Shown: positions 1 to 11,977, counted from the first letter of the stretch. The stretch is DNA of 64,000 nucleotides from Telopea speciosissima (GCF_018873765.1 NC_057925.1:3612927-3676926), one strand, 5' to 3'. The notes: generated by a model not told the origin, from the sequence alone. Translations and numbers: made by a program.

Positions 1-42
1 ATGCCAATTTCACCTTTATAGCTTTATCAACACAAATCAAGA

Positions 43-1547
43 TCAAAGGGAAGAATAAATGGGGAAACCTGGTAGGGTGGCTCCTGCCTCAACTATGAAC
101 ACATTGCCTGACACATATTCTGAAGAGTCATGTATCAAATACCGGACAAGTGATGTCAATGCTGGGTCTGAAGTACCATGTTCTCTTAGAGGGATGATTT
201 TCGTAGCCACCTTTTTGAGCCACTCTTTCTCCATAAGTTTCTCTGTTATCTCAGATCTGAACAACCCTGGCGATATTGAGTTCACTCTGATCTTATGCGC
301 CCCCAACTCTAAGGCCATAATCTGTCATCTCCAGAAGGAATCATGAGTTTTTTATTACTTGATTTTAAAAAACTAAATATAATGGAAGACATCCAAAGCA
401 TTTTAATTTTAAACAATCAATATGTAAAGAATATAAGATATCATAATGGAAGCATCAAACAGGCAAATGGAAACTGAGGTCCGGGTGGGTAGTTGGTGTG
501 TGCATGTGTGTGAAGAATCATCAGGTATTGAAGCTTTCTTTGGTTTTCTAAATGCTGAAATTTTTACATATTTTCAGAAACCCACCCTAGATTGATTGCG
601 CAGAATAGGATTTCAAACAGTGCAGTCATATCAATTTGAAACAACCACCAATAACTAACAACTACCTTGGTTTTTTTTGTTAAATGCGATAACAATGACT
701 TCTTAAAAATACAATAGACACCAAAAATGTTATCTTTTGCTAATGGCTAAATAATATTACCTTGGTCAAGGTGTTTAGACCAGCCTTTGAAGTAGCATAG
801 GCAGTAGCTCCAGGTAATACTCCACGGTTAAGACCAGCAATGGATGAAATATTTGTAACTGATCCCTTCAGATTGGCATCACGCATACGTCTGCAGACAT
901 ACTTGGTTACTAGCCAGGATCCTGTCAAGTTAGTCCCAATAGTATTGTTCCATTCCTCTTCAGACAAATTCAGTGAGGAATTCACGCTGCCTAAAACACA
1001 AGAAGCAAGGCAATTTCATTTTAATACATCAAGTTGTAGCCTCACAATTGACAAATGAAAGAAATCAGTTGTCAAAATCCCTCCTAATTGGCAAATGTTA
1101 CATATAATCCCTGAGAGACAATTTAAATGACAGAAATGGAACAATTAGCACGGTTCGTTCTGTATAGATAATTTTGTTCTTTAGCCATTTTTAAGTTGCT
1201 TGTTGTGACTTGCACAGCCATACTTTCTGTATACAAGAGATAATCCCCCTCCCTTCTCTGTTTCCAACTAGAACTTATTAAACAAAACAGAAAGTTATTC
1301 TGCATCATAAGAAAGGAGCCCAGTATGATTTTAAAGAACTACATTTGAAACTTGTGGTGGTACATTTGTAGATTTTTTTTACTCTCTTGTCATACGCAAG
1401 TAAACACACAGAATCTATAAAGCACACTGTTAGCGAACTCCAACTCTCCCCCACCTTACAAAAGAAAAAAACAGAGAGAGAGAGAGCATAGGAAAGGAAA
1501 AGAGCTTCAAACTATAGCCCAGTCATTGCAGATCCCCCCCCCCCCCC

Positions 1548-1578
<31 letters not shown>

Positions 1579-4500
1579 AATAAAGGAAGGCACACAAGGG
1601 ACTGGAGCAATATTCACCTTCTCTCAGACCAAGCTTTGGGTTAAGCACATGGAGGGAGGGCGGGCTGCAGGGTTTTAAAAAATGGAATGGGGAAGGAATC
1701 GGCGCTCAAGAACCCTAGAATTGGTCCACAGATCCAAGAACCCTAGAGTTTTGGGCATGAATCGGTTGTGTCAGATCTGTGAAAATCAGGATCGATCACG
1801 GCCGATTCCAATCTGAATTGGCCAATTCACCGATCGATTCCCAATTCTTAAAACCCTGAGGAGGGGCAAGACCAATGGTGACAGTGCACAATCCAGTACC
1901 TAAGCATCATGATTCATCTGGGTTTGGGTTGAACAAGACCATGAGAGCAAAGTTTAGGTTGAGGCAACTCTTGACAAACAAACAATGGCTAGGAATCATA
2001 ACACCATTCAACCTTTGGATTGCAAATTCAAAATCTCTGTCCTCTCTTGGGATATGTGTATTTATGTTGCATGTCTGCATATTTGAATGCATGCTGGCTA
2101 GTGAATCCTTTTAATATATCATAAGCAAGTGCATTTCAACAGCTTGTCCAGAATTAAATTTCTCATTATACGTCTATAAAATGAGAAGTTTGTTAATACT
2201 GGAAATAAAATATCTGAAGCCCAATCATTTGAACCTATTTTAGTTTGTTCTTCTGAACCGTTTTTGACAGTAAATGAATAGAAATTTATTAATGAAATGG
2301 GAGAAACCCAGAGTACATATCAAGAAAAACAATTTGTAAGATGCCAAGATCATCAACTAGAAGGGTTTCTTTGAAATACATAATTAGTTCTCCCTCTATT
2401 TGGCAAAAACCCAAAATTTTAAGCTAAAAAAAATAGTAGGTTTTAACAATATTGTCATTGGTGTGGACTTATTAAGAATTTTAATTAGCGTACTTATGTT
2501 AAACATAATAATGAAGGAAAGCTTGGATTCAACTTATTGACAAACACAGGTAGAGAGAGCAGCCCTTGCAAAGTCCAATTAAGCATGAACGATATGCAGA
2601 TGCCCCAACATAAATAGGGAACTGAACCAAATACACTACACACAACACAACCCCAGACAACATTTGCATCAGTCAAAGTGAAAAATAATAATTCCCTTCA
2701 CAAAAAAAGAAAAACAATATTTCCTGTAATCCGATTCACTACTCATTTGGTACCAGGACTCCTTGTATAAATAAACTGCTAAAGTCAAAGAGAAGGCAGA
2801 TAGTGATTAATGATGGTTGCATATTTTGGAGGCCAACAGAGGAGGAAAATTGCTATTTGGGCATTTCTCATTGGCCTTAGTCATTGGTATTGCTTCAATC
2901 AACATGGTTAGGTGGTCATTTTTTTGGAATTTGAATTGCATCAATTCCTTCACTCACTGAGATTAGCTGAAAAGCCAAGTTTCATTCAAGCAATCATTTT
3001 TACAGACTGGTTTAACGGACCAAGAGAATAACAAAAATAGAGTTTCTTTTTGCAACTGGTGGAAAGGTTTGAAAAAGATAGACATCATATGCCTGTCTAG
3101 TTGGTCAGTAACTCAACTCAGTTCTATCCTGTCTGTTCATTTGTAACCATCTCCTATATGCTCTTCTAGGGAATATCCTCTTTATTTTCTTTTTTCATGG
3201 TGCTGCTTAGGGATAGGATTTAGGAATGGGTCAGGTTCCATATGGGGCACCACCCCCTTATCCTCACTGACCATACATTCCAACTTCAAAACCATATCCA
3301 CTCTGAACTTATAAGGGGCTGGGCCGTCTATAGATTGTTTAACCTAACTAAGAATCCATCCCAACAGTATAAATTCTCCCAAGAATGAGATAGAGGAAAA
3401 TGAAATGGTTCAGGAGCCATATTACCAATTTGTTCATCACGCCCACTAAATCTAAAAAATAACGAGCGCCCAAGAAGTTAAATTGGATTGGAATGTGGTA
3501 AGCATATGCACTCAAAGTTGAGCGTGAGAAATAAAAGCTCAAGGCTAGCGTAGGAATGAAACCACAAATTGCTAAATTTGAAAGTTGAAACAGATAGAAG
3601 ATGACAGAGATTGATTTTTCAGGCTCCACCACTGTAAGGGTAATTATGTAATATCCCTTTATATGTTCTAATATAATCCTACTTGTATTAATGCCCAGGC
3701 TGTGAGGGGCAATCTAGTAATTAGCCCATCTGACCTAAACCCTAGTTTTCCTATATATACTAGCTGGAGGCAGCAGTCTGGGTATTCCAAACTAGATACT
3801 CAGGGTGTAATGCTTTAAGCAACCTTGTGCTTAAAACCCTAACCCTAACAATCTTAAAGCATTAGTATTTCGTTTCTTTACGATCAAGATCGCTTTGGAT
3901 TTTTGGATTTTCGGATTCACGTTCGGCTTTGAAATTCAAAAATCTGGTTTTGAGAGATCGTACTTCACGGTTCTGGATTTATTGGCGTTTATCATTCACG
4001 GTAGTGCGTTATCCGATCGGCTTTAAAGCTCTCCAATTACTTACTGTTTTGATCAAAGGAAACCACAAAGTACGTTTGCAGAAGCTGTCAGAGGCCTTTT
4101 GTCAAGAGCTCTTCAAATTACGCTTCGGTTTTTTGCATCTTCTCAGTGCTTTCATTGTTAGATAGCAAGAGATAAAAAGGGTGAACGCATTAATTGCTTT
4201 CAAAGGCATTAATTGCTTTGAATTGAAAGGGCTTTGTCACAAGATTCGTTTCTCTTTATTTTATTATAAAAAATAAAATAAAATAAAAAAAATCAAAAGA
4301 AGAAGTGATTTGACCTTTGGCAGAATCTTTCTTCAAAGTTATTATTTGATTAGAGAAAGTCAAAAGTTGTTTTGGTGGTGATTCTCAAGGCTGTTTGATT
4401 TGTTGGATTTGAAAAAAAAAAAAGAGGAAAGATCCGTACAAACTCTCCTTTCATTCTATTGGTTTCGGTTACCTGTCCGTGACCAGCAGCCATCATCAGC

Positions 4501-7500
4501 CACCAACGATCGCATCGGCAGCCAGTGTTAGCAGTCAGCGATCCGCATCAACAAGCACCAATGTGCACATCATAAGTGTCGATGCCGCTGCACCGCCACT
4601 TTCTTTTCCTCCGTCGTCTAAATCCAGGGTTCTTCATATCAGGTGTGATTGTTCCTTGAAGTATTTATTTTTATTTAAATTTTTACTTGGACATATAAAC
4701 AAATCACTTAACAATGGAGAAACACGCTGTTCCAATTGAGATGATCAAATTGGAAAGCTTTAGTGGCTCTGAGTTCAGTTCTTGGAAAAGGAGGACTCAG
4801 TTTGGATTGAAGTACCTCAATATTTTCTACACTGTAGTAAATAAATTTTCTGATTGTACGGACCTAACTGAAGCCCAATGGATAAGTGATGAAGACTTTT
4901 GCAAAGACTACCTATTGAACCTGTCGGATAGGTCGGGCAGAGACCTATAGTAAATATGAGACTGCAAAAGAGATTTGGGAAAACCTAGAAGCCCAATTCA
5001 AAAAGGAGGAGGACCTATCAAAAACTCACTTGGTTGACAAGTTTATGGACTTCAAGTTTCAAGAAGATAAGGAGATACTTCCACAAGTAACAGACTTTGA
5101 GAACTTGAGAACAAAATTGAACCAAGAAAACATCCCCGTTGTTGATGCATTCTTGGTGGGTGCAATTATCTTTAAGTTACCCTCTACCTGGCATTCCTTT
5201 AAAACTGAGATGCACAGAAAGAAAACACAAGTGGGGCTGGATGATCTCAAACGGTTCATTAGAATCGAAGATGAGAACAGAGCCAGGAATAACTTGGAGA
5301 TGGTGAAACAACAACAGGCATCTGCCAATTTGGTTTCACAACCCAAGAAATATCCTAGGCAGTCCAAGCCACCTAAGAAAGAACCCCAACAGTTGGAGGC
5401 CAAAAAGCCTAATTTTAAAAAGAGGGGCAAGTGCCGCAACTGTGGAAAGTGGGGTCACTATGCATCTGAGTGTAGGGGTCCTAAGAAAGGGAACACTGAC
5501 ACACCAGAAGGAAGTTCACATGTCGGTGGACAAGACCGAGCCTACTAACTTTGTTGACATGATTGGCAAGGGTAAGGGGTTGGCCAAGACATCTTGATTG
5601 GTGGTTAGACTCGGAGCGACTTGTCATGTTTGCAATAGCAAGGACCGCTCACCGATGTTGTTCAAGTAGCGAGATCCGTTGCAAATGGAAACGTCGTGGA
5701 AGTGGCTCAACAAGGGACAGCGAACCTGGTTCTATCATCAGTAAAATATTAACTTTGAAAAATGTTAAAATCTTTCCTGGTTTTGAAAAGAATTTAATTT
5801 CCATTGGAATTTTGCTTGATGCTGGCATGTCTATTACTTTTAGTAGTGGTAGAGTAACATTGTCTGTTAACTCCTTTTATTTTGGATGTGCTTATAATTT
5901 GAATGGTATGTTTAGGTTGAGTTTAGCTAATGAGACAATAAACCAGGTTAACCATAATTTACTTGATCCCAAAATACTACATTGTAGGTTAGGACATGTG
6001 AACTATAGGAAAATGCTCAAACTAGCTAAAACTCATAATTTACCATTAGACACTTCAATTAGATTTAAGATGTGAAGTGTGTGCTCAAACTAAAATAACT
6101 AGAAAACCGTTCAGACCGGTTTCTAGGAGCACTCAACTTCTTGAACTTATACATTCTGACATTTGTGACTTTAAAAGCTACACAACTAGAGGAGGTCGGA
6201 AGTATTTGATAACATTTATAGACGATTTTTCTAGATATTGTCATTTATACCTGTTAAAATCTAAAGATGAAGCTTTTGAAAAATTTAAAATTTTCAAGAA
6301 TAGGGTAGAAAATCAGTTGAACTTGAAAATTAAAAGATTTAGAAGTGATAGGGGAGGAGAATACAAATTGACAGAGTTCAAGGAATTCTCGTGCCTCTGC
6401 AGCATAATCCTTGAAACTCATCGCTCCTTACTCACCTCAATCAAATGGCATAGCGAAAGAAAGAACGGACGTTAACAGAGATGTTAAACTCCATGTTATT
6501 GACAATGGTATGCCCTCTTGCTTATTGGGGAGAAGCGATGTTGATTGCAAATCACATTCTAAATAGACTACCACATTCAAAACTAACTTCTACACCTTAT
6601 GAACTATGGCATAATCATCCCTGTAGATATGACACTCTTAAGGTTTGGGGCTGTATAGCTTATGTTAGGATACAAGACCCTAGGAGACCTAAGGTGGGAA
6701 CTAGAACAAACACTTGTGTATATCTAGGTTGTGCGTAAGACAATCTGTCAGACGGTTTTTGGATCTATCAACCAATGTGGTGATAGAATCTAGGGATGCT
6801 ATATTCTTTGAGGATAAATTCCTTAGAGATAAAGGCCCGACCTTGCCTGGTTTGATCAAGTGGTTACTGAATCACCTTTGGAATCGAACCAATTGTTTCG
6901 ACACTACTCCCACAATGCTCCTTGAATCAGAATCTAGAAGAGTATCTACTAGAGATCGAGTACCCAAGAATTTTGGCGAGGATTTTGTGACCTACCATTT
7001 AGAGGCTGATCCATCCACCTATAAGGAAGCGATGAGATCTAGGGACTCCCTGTTATGGAAAGAAGCCATTGATGAGGAAATGAGCTCTTTAATGCGAGAA
7101 TGAGACCTGGCACCTTGTTGATCCGCCTAGAGGGGCCAAGACAATAGGGTGTAAGTGGGCATCAAGAAGAAACTTAATCCGGATGGATCTATAGCCAGGT
7201 ATAAAGCACGATTAGTAGCTAAGGGCTATAAACAGGTGAGAGGGATAGATTATTTTGACATCTACTCCCCGGTCTGCCATTTGGCAACAATAAGGATTCT
7301 TCTTGCCATAGCATCTATTGAGCACTATGTTGTGCATCAAATGGATGTAAAAACGACTTTCCTTAATGGAGACCTAACAGAAGAAATCTACATGAACCAA
7401 CCTGAAGGGTTTGTCATGGAAGGTTCTGAAAAAAGAGTTTGAAAATTAAACAAATCTCTCTATGGTCTTAAACAAGCACCTAAATTGTGGCATGAGAAGT

Positions 7501-9878
7501 TTGACAAGACAGTAAAGAGCCTTGGTTTTCAAACCAGCAACTCGGATAAGTGCCTTTATTTTTTGTCTGAGTCAAACAAGGTCGCGATTATTTGCTTGTA
7601 TGTAGACGACATGTTGATTCTAGGTTCTGATCTCTCTGTAGTGAGTGACATTAAAGAAACCTTGTCCAAAGAATTCGACATGAAAGATCTTGGTGTGGTA
7701 GACACCATTCTTGGAATGAGAGTAAGCTTCAGTGAGCAAGGGATCACCCTTAATCAGACTCATTACATTGAGAAGCTACTTTCTAGTTGGAGATACAGTG
7801 ATTGTAAACCGATTGAGACACCCTATGACTACAACAAACGGTTGAAACCTAACACAGTGACACCGTGAATCAGTTAGATTATTCTAAACGATTGGTAGTC
7901 TCATGTATGCAATGAGTTGCACTAGGCCGGACATAGCCTTTACGGTAGGCATGCTGAGTCGTTTCACTAGTAATCCTGGAAAAGAGCATTGGGATGCCCT
8001 ATCGAGGCTGATGAGATACCTTAAGGGTACTCAAGGTTATGCTTTATGTTATAATGGACATCCTCCAACTTTGAAAGGATATTCTGATGCATCTTGGTGC
8101 TCAGATTTGGGAGACAGCAGATCCACCAGTGGTTATGTATTTACACTAGGAGGAGCAGCTGTAGCATGGAAATCCAAAAGACAGACTAGTATTGCTCTGT
8201 CATCTATGGAATCGAACTTTATGCTCTAGCCGGGAGATGAAGCAGAGTGGATAAAGGATCGATCATGGATATTCCATTGAGGAGTTTTAAGTTAAACTCT
8301 ATATCTATATTCGTGATAATCAAGCAACAAAGACGATTGTGAATAACTCACTCTTTAATGGTAAGAGGAGACACATCAGCTGAAACAGCCATGCTGAATT
8401 ATAGAACGAACAATGGATTATCACTTTGATTGATGTGAGATCGAAGGATAATACGGCGGATGCCCTTACAAAGGGATTGAACAAAGATCGAACATTCAAA
8501 ACTACGGGGAGATGGGGTTAAAGACCATTTAGTCAGGTCTTAACCTAACCCGATATTATTTTGAATTATTCGAATCTCATCTAGCCTTGGTAAGCATTCG
8601 GGACAGTTTACATGTTTCAGATAACTTAGTTAGGTTACTAAGTATGGGGGTTTGTGAAACCATTCCAAACTTGATGGTGTAGCAAATTTTCATGTGAAGT
8701 CTCCTTACTTTGTTATTCCACAAAGGAATATGAAAAATGTCTGATATGTTTCAATGATATTGTGCTAGTCTTTATGTCATTCCAAATTTGATGACATGTC
8801 TTTCATAGTACGGTGTACCATTCCAAATTTGATGATACAACATAAATCTATGATCGATATGACGAATACAAGATTCCAAATGGAAACATGGTATGGTCCT
8901 TATGATAGAGACTATATAGGATCGAGTTCTTGTAAAGAAACTTGATGATGATGCTTATTGTTTTTTGATTTACCTTCAGCCATATATGAAATGTACTAAG
9001 TTCTTATTGTTGAACTAGATACTATTGTGCAAATGATTGAATTCATAATATCTTATGAAATTCATATTTGACAAATTACAGAGAATGGCGAAGATGGAGG
9101 AGAACGGTTGAATCTGGATCTCGATGAGGATGACTTACTTGATGAGTAAAGTCACATGGATTGCAAGGACTTTTCCTTTTGATTATTTCTTTTGGTTTAG
9201 CCACTTGCATGTGGAACTTCGGATTTATTGTTGGGTTTAGTTTTGATCTAAAACCTTTGTTTTATTTCTTGAAGTTTACTTATTTCTTATTTGATTTATT
9301 GGATTATTGATATTCAATTTATATTGATTCAATTACTGATTGAACAATGGTTCCTATACATGTGTAATGGATATATGTAGAACATAAGAGGAGATTGTAA
9401 GGGTATTTATGTAATATCCATTTATATGTTCTAATATAATCCTACTTGTATTAATGCCCAGGCTGTGAGGGGCAATCTAGTAATTAGCCCATCTGACCTA
9501 AACCCTAGTTTTCCTATATATACTAGCTGGAGGCAGCAGTCTGGGTATTCCAAACTAGATACTCAGGGTGTAATGCTTTAAGCAACCTTGTGCTTAAAAC
9601 CCTAACCCTAACAACCACAACTCTAAAGAAGAACCAATTTGCAGGAACAGGGCAGCTTCATTGGGTGTTTGGGTTCTCTTCCTTTTTGGCCATTTCCATT
9701 TCCAATAGATGGTTGTTGTAGAAAGTAAAAGTAGGGAATACGAAACTAAATCACAAACAATTAAGCAGGCACACCACCAATTAAAAGGTAATATCATATT
9801 CAGTATCCGATGGCATATCTAACGCTTGTGAATCATCTCAGACTTGCGTAGTACAATTAAAATTCAAGTCGAACATCA

Positions 9879-9932
<54 letters not shown>

Positions 9933-10259
9933 ATTACCTCTAACTCCAGCGTTGTTAACCAAGGCATCAATCCGACCAAACGCATCCCAGGCTCTCTGCA
10001 CAGACGCATCGATTTCAGGTCCCTTGGCGCTCACATCGAGCTCTACAGCAACAGCTCTGTTGGAATTTAATTGATTGATCTCGTTGCAGAGAGACGCCAA
10101 TCTGTCTTTCCTACGAGCAGCGGCGACGATGTAGCATCCAGCCTTAGCAAGATCCAAGCAGAATTCAAGACCGAGCCCAGAAGAAGCTCCGGTCACCATC
10201 ACTACCTTTCCGTCTAACCGATGCCATGGCTCTAGACAATTCTGAGTTTCATCCGCCAT
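43..10259 (-). CDS. Short-chain dehydrogenase/reductase (FabG-like), copy 1, three exons
   Basis: Three exons on the minus strand: 9938-10259, 761-990 and 43-321, joined in phase (322+230+279 bp, 276 aa) with AG|GT donors and CAG or TAG acceptors. The protein is a classical [11 protein letters not shown] cofactor loop at residues 23-30, NNAG at 102-105, active-site YATSK with Tyr172 and Lys176, and Ser156/157 before it. The C-terminus ends in FPIYSSL, as in the plant NAD(P)-binding Rossmann proteins usually annotated 3-oxoacyl-ACP reductase FabG-like. No transit peptide is evident, so a cytosolic enzyme is likely and the substrate is unknown. The start is the first ATG after a TATA box. Intron 1 is about 8.9 kb because a copia element lies in it. 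It is the leftmost member of a tandem array with the genes at 14343-18028 and 23948-26970. Confidence 0.9.
1534..1574. repeat. Poly-C/poly-A tract in SDR1 intron 1
   Basis: Fourteen C followed by 27 A. Low-complexity sequence with no other sign of a feature. Confidence 0.9.
1668..1858. mobile_element. Small MITE-like inverted-repeat element in SDR1 intron 1
   Basis: The ends are perfect 11-bp inverted repeats, CAGGGTTTTAA and TTAAAACCCTG. The interior is made of short GATCGATTC/GAATCGG-type words. The same end motif (GGTTTTAA followed by ATCGG-type sequence) recurs at 17306-17502, 18402-18652, 26347-26640 and near 33823-34050, so it is a repeat family. Confidence 0.6.
1870..3632. other. Intron 1 of SDR copy 1 left of the copia insertion, no gene seen
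   Basis: AT-rich non-coding sequence. I found no protein similarity, RNA gene or clear repeat here. The last five bases, ACCAC at 3628-3632, are one half of the copia target-site duplication. Confidence 0.6.
3633..3850 (+). repeat. 5' LTR of the copia element
   Basis: Starts TG and ends CA, 218 bp. A TATA box CTATATATAC lies at 3751-3760, so transcription would start near 3785-3790. The last 14 bases are telomere-like, CCCTAACCCTAACA. It matches the 3' LTR base for base apart from two positions. Confidence 0.95.
3853..3864 (+). promoter_or_regulatory. Unusual primer-binding region, complementary to the LTR itself
   Basis: Two bases after the 5' LTR reads CTTAAAGCATTA, not the TGG-initial initiator-Met tRNA site common in plant elements. 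It is the exact reverse complement of TAATGCTTTAAG at 3808-3819 inside the LTR, close to the predicted 5' end of the transcript. This could permit self-priming by foldback, or the site may pair with an internal part of a tRNA (half-tRNA priming). The pairing is read from sequence; the role is inference. Confidence 0.4.
3930..4700 (+). other. Copia 5' leader, non-coding
   Basis: Sequence between the LTR and the gag start. It has AT-rich and A-rich tracts and no recognisable domain. Confidence 0.5.
4714..5548 (+). pseudogene. Copia gag, one frameshift
   Basis: The reading frame opens at the ATG at 4714 and runs into a stop at 4948-4950. From about 4937 the gag homology continues in another frame to 5548, so there is one indel near 4930-4940. 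The distal part has the CCHC zinc knuckle ([14 protein letters not shown]) near 5430-5475, preceded by a basic Lys/Pro/Gln-rich linker, as expected for a nucleocapsid. It would form the virus-like particle of an active relative. Confidence 0.85.
5563..8229 (+). pseudogene. Copia pol (protease, integrase, RT, RNase H), multiply disrupted
   Basis: Domains in order: a protease fragment near 5600-5650, where the frame breaks right at the catalytic Asp-Ser motif (5610-5616); the GAG-pre-integrase HCRLGH motif at about 5980 and its CEVC zinc-binding pair at 6071-6082; the integrase core with two Asp residues (SDIC near 6160, FRSDRGG near 6350), frame broken before the Glu; reverse transcriptase from about 7155 with [13 protein letters not shown] and YVDDM (near 7600), interrupted by a TGA at 7440-7442 just before [13 protein letters not shown]; RNase H from 7903 with the SDASW motif. 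At least five frame changes are visible. Confidence 0.9.
8230..9395 (+). other. Copia 3' non-coding region with short direct repeats
   Basis: About 1.1 kb between the RNase H end and the 3' LTR. Three copies of a motif close to CATTCCAAATTTGATG occur near 8661, 8778 and 8819. No envelope-like or other frame is seen. Confidence 0.55.
9396..9613 (+). repeat. 3' LTR of the copia element
   Basis: Same length and ends as the 5' LTR. It is followed by the ACCAC target duplication at 9614-9618 and preceded by a polypurine tract. Confidence 0.95.
9881..9929. repeat. (AG)n microsatellite at the start of SDR1 intron 1
   Basis: About 24 uninterrupted AG units. On the gene strand it is a CT run starting 8 nt after the splice donor of intron 1 (donor at 9936-9937). 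Confidence 0.95.
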
Positions 10260-10340
10260 TTCTTTGATTCTTCCTTCGTTTAACTGAAATTAGAGAAGTA
10301 ACCGATCGAGTCCGATTATTTCTAGGGCATGAAGGAACCG

Positions 10341-10354
10341 ATTTTTTTATAGAT
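10341..10354 (-). promoter_or_regulatory. TATA box of SDR copy 1
   Basis: On the minus strand this reads ATCTATAAAAAAAT, about 85 bp upstream of the ATG at 10259, a normal plant TATA-to-start distance with a 5' UTR of about 50-60 nt. A CT/GA stretch lies directly upstream at 10375-10417. Confidence 0.55.
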
Positions 10355-10373
10355 TCTTGTCTCTCTGGTTGCT

Positions 10374-10374
<1 letters not shown>

Positions 10375-10417
<43 letters not shown>
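10375..10417. repeat. (AG)n microsatellite in the SDR copy 1 promoter
   Basis: An almost pure AG run, CT on the gene strand, just upstream of the TATA box of SDR copy 1. Similar runs lie upstream of copy 2 (18064-18090) and of the copy 3 pseudogene (near 26978), so the feature predates the duplications or arises repeatedly at these promoters. Confidence 0.9.
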
Positions 10418-10421
<4 letters not shown>

Positions 10422-11877
10422 GCCAAGTGAGAACGAGCAAGACGAAGCACTATTTTCCATGCTGACACCCCGAGGTGTAATAAAAATCCTACACCTGTTG
10501 GTTACCCCGTTTAAGGGGGTTCTCTCAAACGCAGCCATGGTTCATGCATCAGCATGGGGCCAATAGGAGTGTACGTGGGGAAGGGGTGATCATTATATGT
10601 CCAAGTGTGTCTAGGTGCAAGGGTCACGATGTCTTTCTGGGTTTTTTTTCCCTTTATTTATTTAGGATGAGGATTTCATACCACGCCAGAGTGCAAGTTT
10701 TCACCAATAGAAAGGGAGGGTGATGAATCTTTTAGAAGAGATAGACATTTATTGAGTAGAGAGGTTGTAAAACCATGGGTGAGATGTGAGAGGACATGTG
10801 CAAGAATCTACATGATGGTTAACTCAACTACCTTTTCTTATTTTTTAAGGGAAAATTTCTTAGATCCAAATAAGAACATGAATTACAAGATAAGTAGGTT
10901 TCAAATTTATTTTACATCCAATATTTTTCATTTTAAAAAGATTTACTCAATCTCCAAAATTGATTGGTACTTGTGCCACGTTAGAATAAAATAAAAGCAA
11001 ACTTTCAAAATTGACCCAACCTCATTTAAACCATAAAATTGGAAGAAAGCACACCTTGATTGTAGGAGTAGAAATCAAAGTTCCTATTATCCCCTCAAAA
11101 AAAAAAAAAAAAAAAAACAAAGCTATAGCATTGAATCCAAAGGGAAATACATTTTAATTGTTGGAATAGAAATGTATTTAAAATTTTAAAAAAAAAGAGG
11201 ATGGTGGATGGTGGGAGTGTGGGACCATCCTAAGGTTCACAAACCCCTCCAAGAGTTTTTGTATGTTCCAAAATACCCTCGTGATACCTGTTCCCGCTCT
11301 CTCCCACTCCTTGATGAATGAGATCCCATTCACTATGGGTGGAAGGAACTCGGTCAAACAAAAAAGTAAGAGAAACAATAAAAAAACAGGTAGAGAAATT
11401 TGCGCACCCCTTCCTTCCTATTTTTCCCATTGTGGTTTAAAATAGATTTTAGAGGGTAATTTTGGATGTTTGCTTTTGTTTTATTTTTGCATGGCTTTGG
11501 GAATTGACTAAATCTTTTCAAAATGGAAAGTAGTCAATGTAAAACAAATTTGAAACCTACTTATCTTGTAATTTATGTTATTGTCTAGTAGATCTAAGAA
11601 ATTGTCCCTTTTTTAAAATCCCAACCTAGATCCTCTGGAACATGCATTCTGGTGATATTGATTATTAACGGGAGTCAATCTTTCCACATGGAAATTTCTA
11701 ATCTTCTATAAAGGAGAGATTCCCACAATACCAGAGTACCATGTCTTAAGATCCATACTAACATTTTCTCTCTTTATTCTTACCCCTTTTTTTTTTCTGA
11801 TAAAATCTCTTTGTTCGTACCCTTTTTGCACCACTATTGGTGTGGTGTGTAGATCCCTTTCCTAATGACACCATGGG

Positions 11878-11977
11878 TAGAGATGTAAATGGATAGTTGA
11901 ACTTCTGTTTTTAATTCGTGTAAGTAAAATGTTTAGCAATGCTCAGTATATTACCAGTAATTAAACAAGAAGTTAAA

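Larger units (their letters stand above)
3633..9613 (+). mobile_element. Ty1-copia LTR retrotransposon, full-length but coding-dead, in SDR1 intron 1
   Basis: A 5,981-bp element with 218-bp LTRs at 3633-3850 and 9396-9613. The LTRs begin TGTAAGGG and end CCCTAACA, and differ by only two substitutions that I can see (positions 3643/9406 and 3657/9420). Five-bp target duplications ACCAC flank it (3628-3632 and 9614-9618). Domain order is gag zinc knuckle, protease, integrase, reverse transcriptase, RNase H, which is the copia order. A purine-rich tract AAGAGGAGAT lies just before the 3' LTR. It is inserted in opposite orientation to the host SDR gene. Gag and pol are split by several frameshifts and stops, so it cannot encode its own machinery. 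Confidence 0.95.

Noticed and set aside
3837-3850. Interstitial telomere
   Set aside because: Only two CCCTAA-type units, and they form the end of both LTRs, so they belong to the element.
8640-8850. CRISPR-like spaced repeats CATTCCAAATTTGATG
   Set aside because: Only three imperfect copies with unequal spacing, in the 3' region of a plant retrotransposon.
10357-10566. Plus-strand frame of 69 codons opposite the SDR1 promoter
   Set aside because: Its first third is Arg-Glu repeats encoded by the AG microsatellite, with no conserved sequence after it.
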